Source of the DNA: Mycobacterium sp.
GTDB lineage: Bacteria; Actinomycetota; Actinomycetes; Mycobacteriales; Mycobacteriaceae
Direction: 5' to 3'
Assembly: GCA_023264755.1 (NCBI GenBank)
Contig: JAHFVB010000304.1
Location: 1 to 5,452 of the forward strand
DNA length: 5,452 nt
In this document: one piece after another, positions 5,250 to 5,452 of the stretch
How the letters are laid out: every line of letters begins with the position of its first letter
Position numbering within the stretch: position 1 is the stretch's first letter
Translations under genes and position numbers: made by a program
The notes under the pieces: generated by a model
Database searches by the model: none
What the model was told of the DNA's origin: nothing
The model's input: the letters and a program-made list of their open reading frames with translations, nothing else

Positions 5250-5452
5250 ATGACCGCACTGAAGACCATGCACAGCGACCCGACCGCCCACTTGTCCGAC
5301 GAGGACATCGAGAACATCGGCCGCGAGCTCGACGCCATCCGGGCCGAACTCATCGCCGACCGCGGCGAGCGCGATGCCGCCTACATCCGCAAGGTCATCG
5401 ACGGGCAGCGCAAGCTCGAACTCGGCAGCCGCGCCGTGCTGCTGTTCTCGCT
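5250..5452 (+). CDS. Membrane fatty-acid (acyl-CoA) desaturase, DesA3-like, N-terminal fragment
   Basis: The first 67 codons of a gene cut by the right edge of the window. The visible part is an acidic, helical cytoplasmic N-terminus, HLSDEDIENIGRELDAIRAE (14-33), then RGERDAAYIRKVIDGQRKLEL (38-58), and the first residues of a probable hydrophobic segment, GSRAVLLFS (59-67). This layout matches the N-terminus I know from mycobacterial DesA3 (Rv3229c) and its paralogues, membrane di-iron enzymes that put a cis double bond into stearoyl-CoA. The histidine boxes that bind the iron would lie beyond the window, so the catalytic core is not seen. The adjacent reductase with its own iron-sulfur domain is the expected partner and strengthens the call. 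The start at 5250 is supported by GAGGAG. It could be a related membrane hydroxylase or a DesA3 paralogue with another chain-length preference. Confidence 0.8.
   Translation, partial: MTALKTMHSDPTAHLSDEDIENIGRELDAIRAELIADRGERDAAYIRKVIDGQRKLELGSRAVLLFS

Noticed and set aside
4125..5291. A 388-codon minus-strand open frame antisense to the reductase gene
   Set aside because: Gly/Asp/Val-rich with no family features, and the opposite strand encodes a complete reductase with all FAD, NAD(P) and [2Fe-2S] motifs.

Overview
The window reads as a GC-rich actinobacterial chromosome, most likely Mycobacterium/Mycolicibacterium. The coding frames end codons mostly in G or C. GTG and TTG starts occur. 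The right-hand gene pair closely resembles the mycobacterial membrane acyl-CoA desaturase DesA3 and its Rv3230c-type electron-transfer reductase. Seven protein genes account for nearly all of the sequence; the two at the ends run off the window. I see no RNA gene, mobile element or CRISPR array.

Left half (1-2876): a minus-strand cluster (MarR-family regulator, then a small SRPBCC-fold protein, then the N-terminal third or so of a type I sulfatase) is transcribed divergently from a plus-strand MFS exporter of the Bcr/CflA drug-resistance type. The adjoining genes of the cluster overlap or lie very close, as in one mRNA. The short divergent intergenic region (about 1524-1589) is AT-rich. It holds a perfect 10-bp inverted repeat straddling a good -10 box (TATAGT), plus a back-to-back promoter that would put the +1 of the marR mRNA on its GTG start codon. 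This is the layout of a MarR switch controlling both an efflux pump and an enzyme operon, so the left half looks like a small-molecule response locus in which a sulfate-ester hydrolase and an exporter are co-controlled. The inducer is unknown.

Right half (2843-5452): a PucR/CdaR-like regulator on the minus strand is divergent from a plus-strand pair, a flavin/[2Fe-2S] ferredoxin reductase and a membrane fatty-acid desaturase. The reductase would pass electrons from NAD(P)H through FAD and its own [2Fe-2S] cluster to the desaturase. The 85-bp divergent region carries two short inverted repeats, one covering the regulator's ribosome binding site and one four bases before the reductase start. 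They are candidate operators for the regulator.

The two halves meet tail to tail: the MFS and PucR coding regions overlap by 34 bases at their 3' ends, leaving no room for an intergenic terminator. Nothing here is clearly a new class of system. The parts most worth testing are the two compact divergent control regions and the sulfatase-SRPBCC-efflux grouping.
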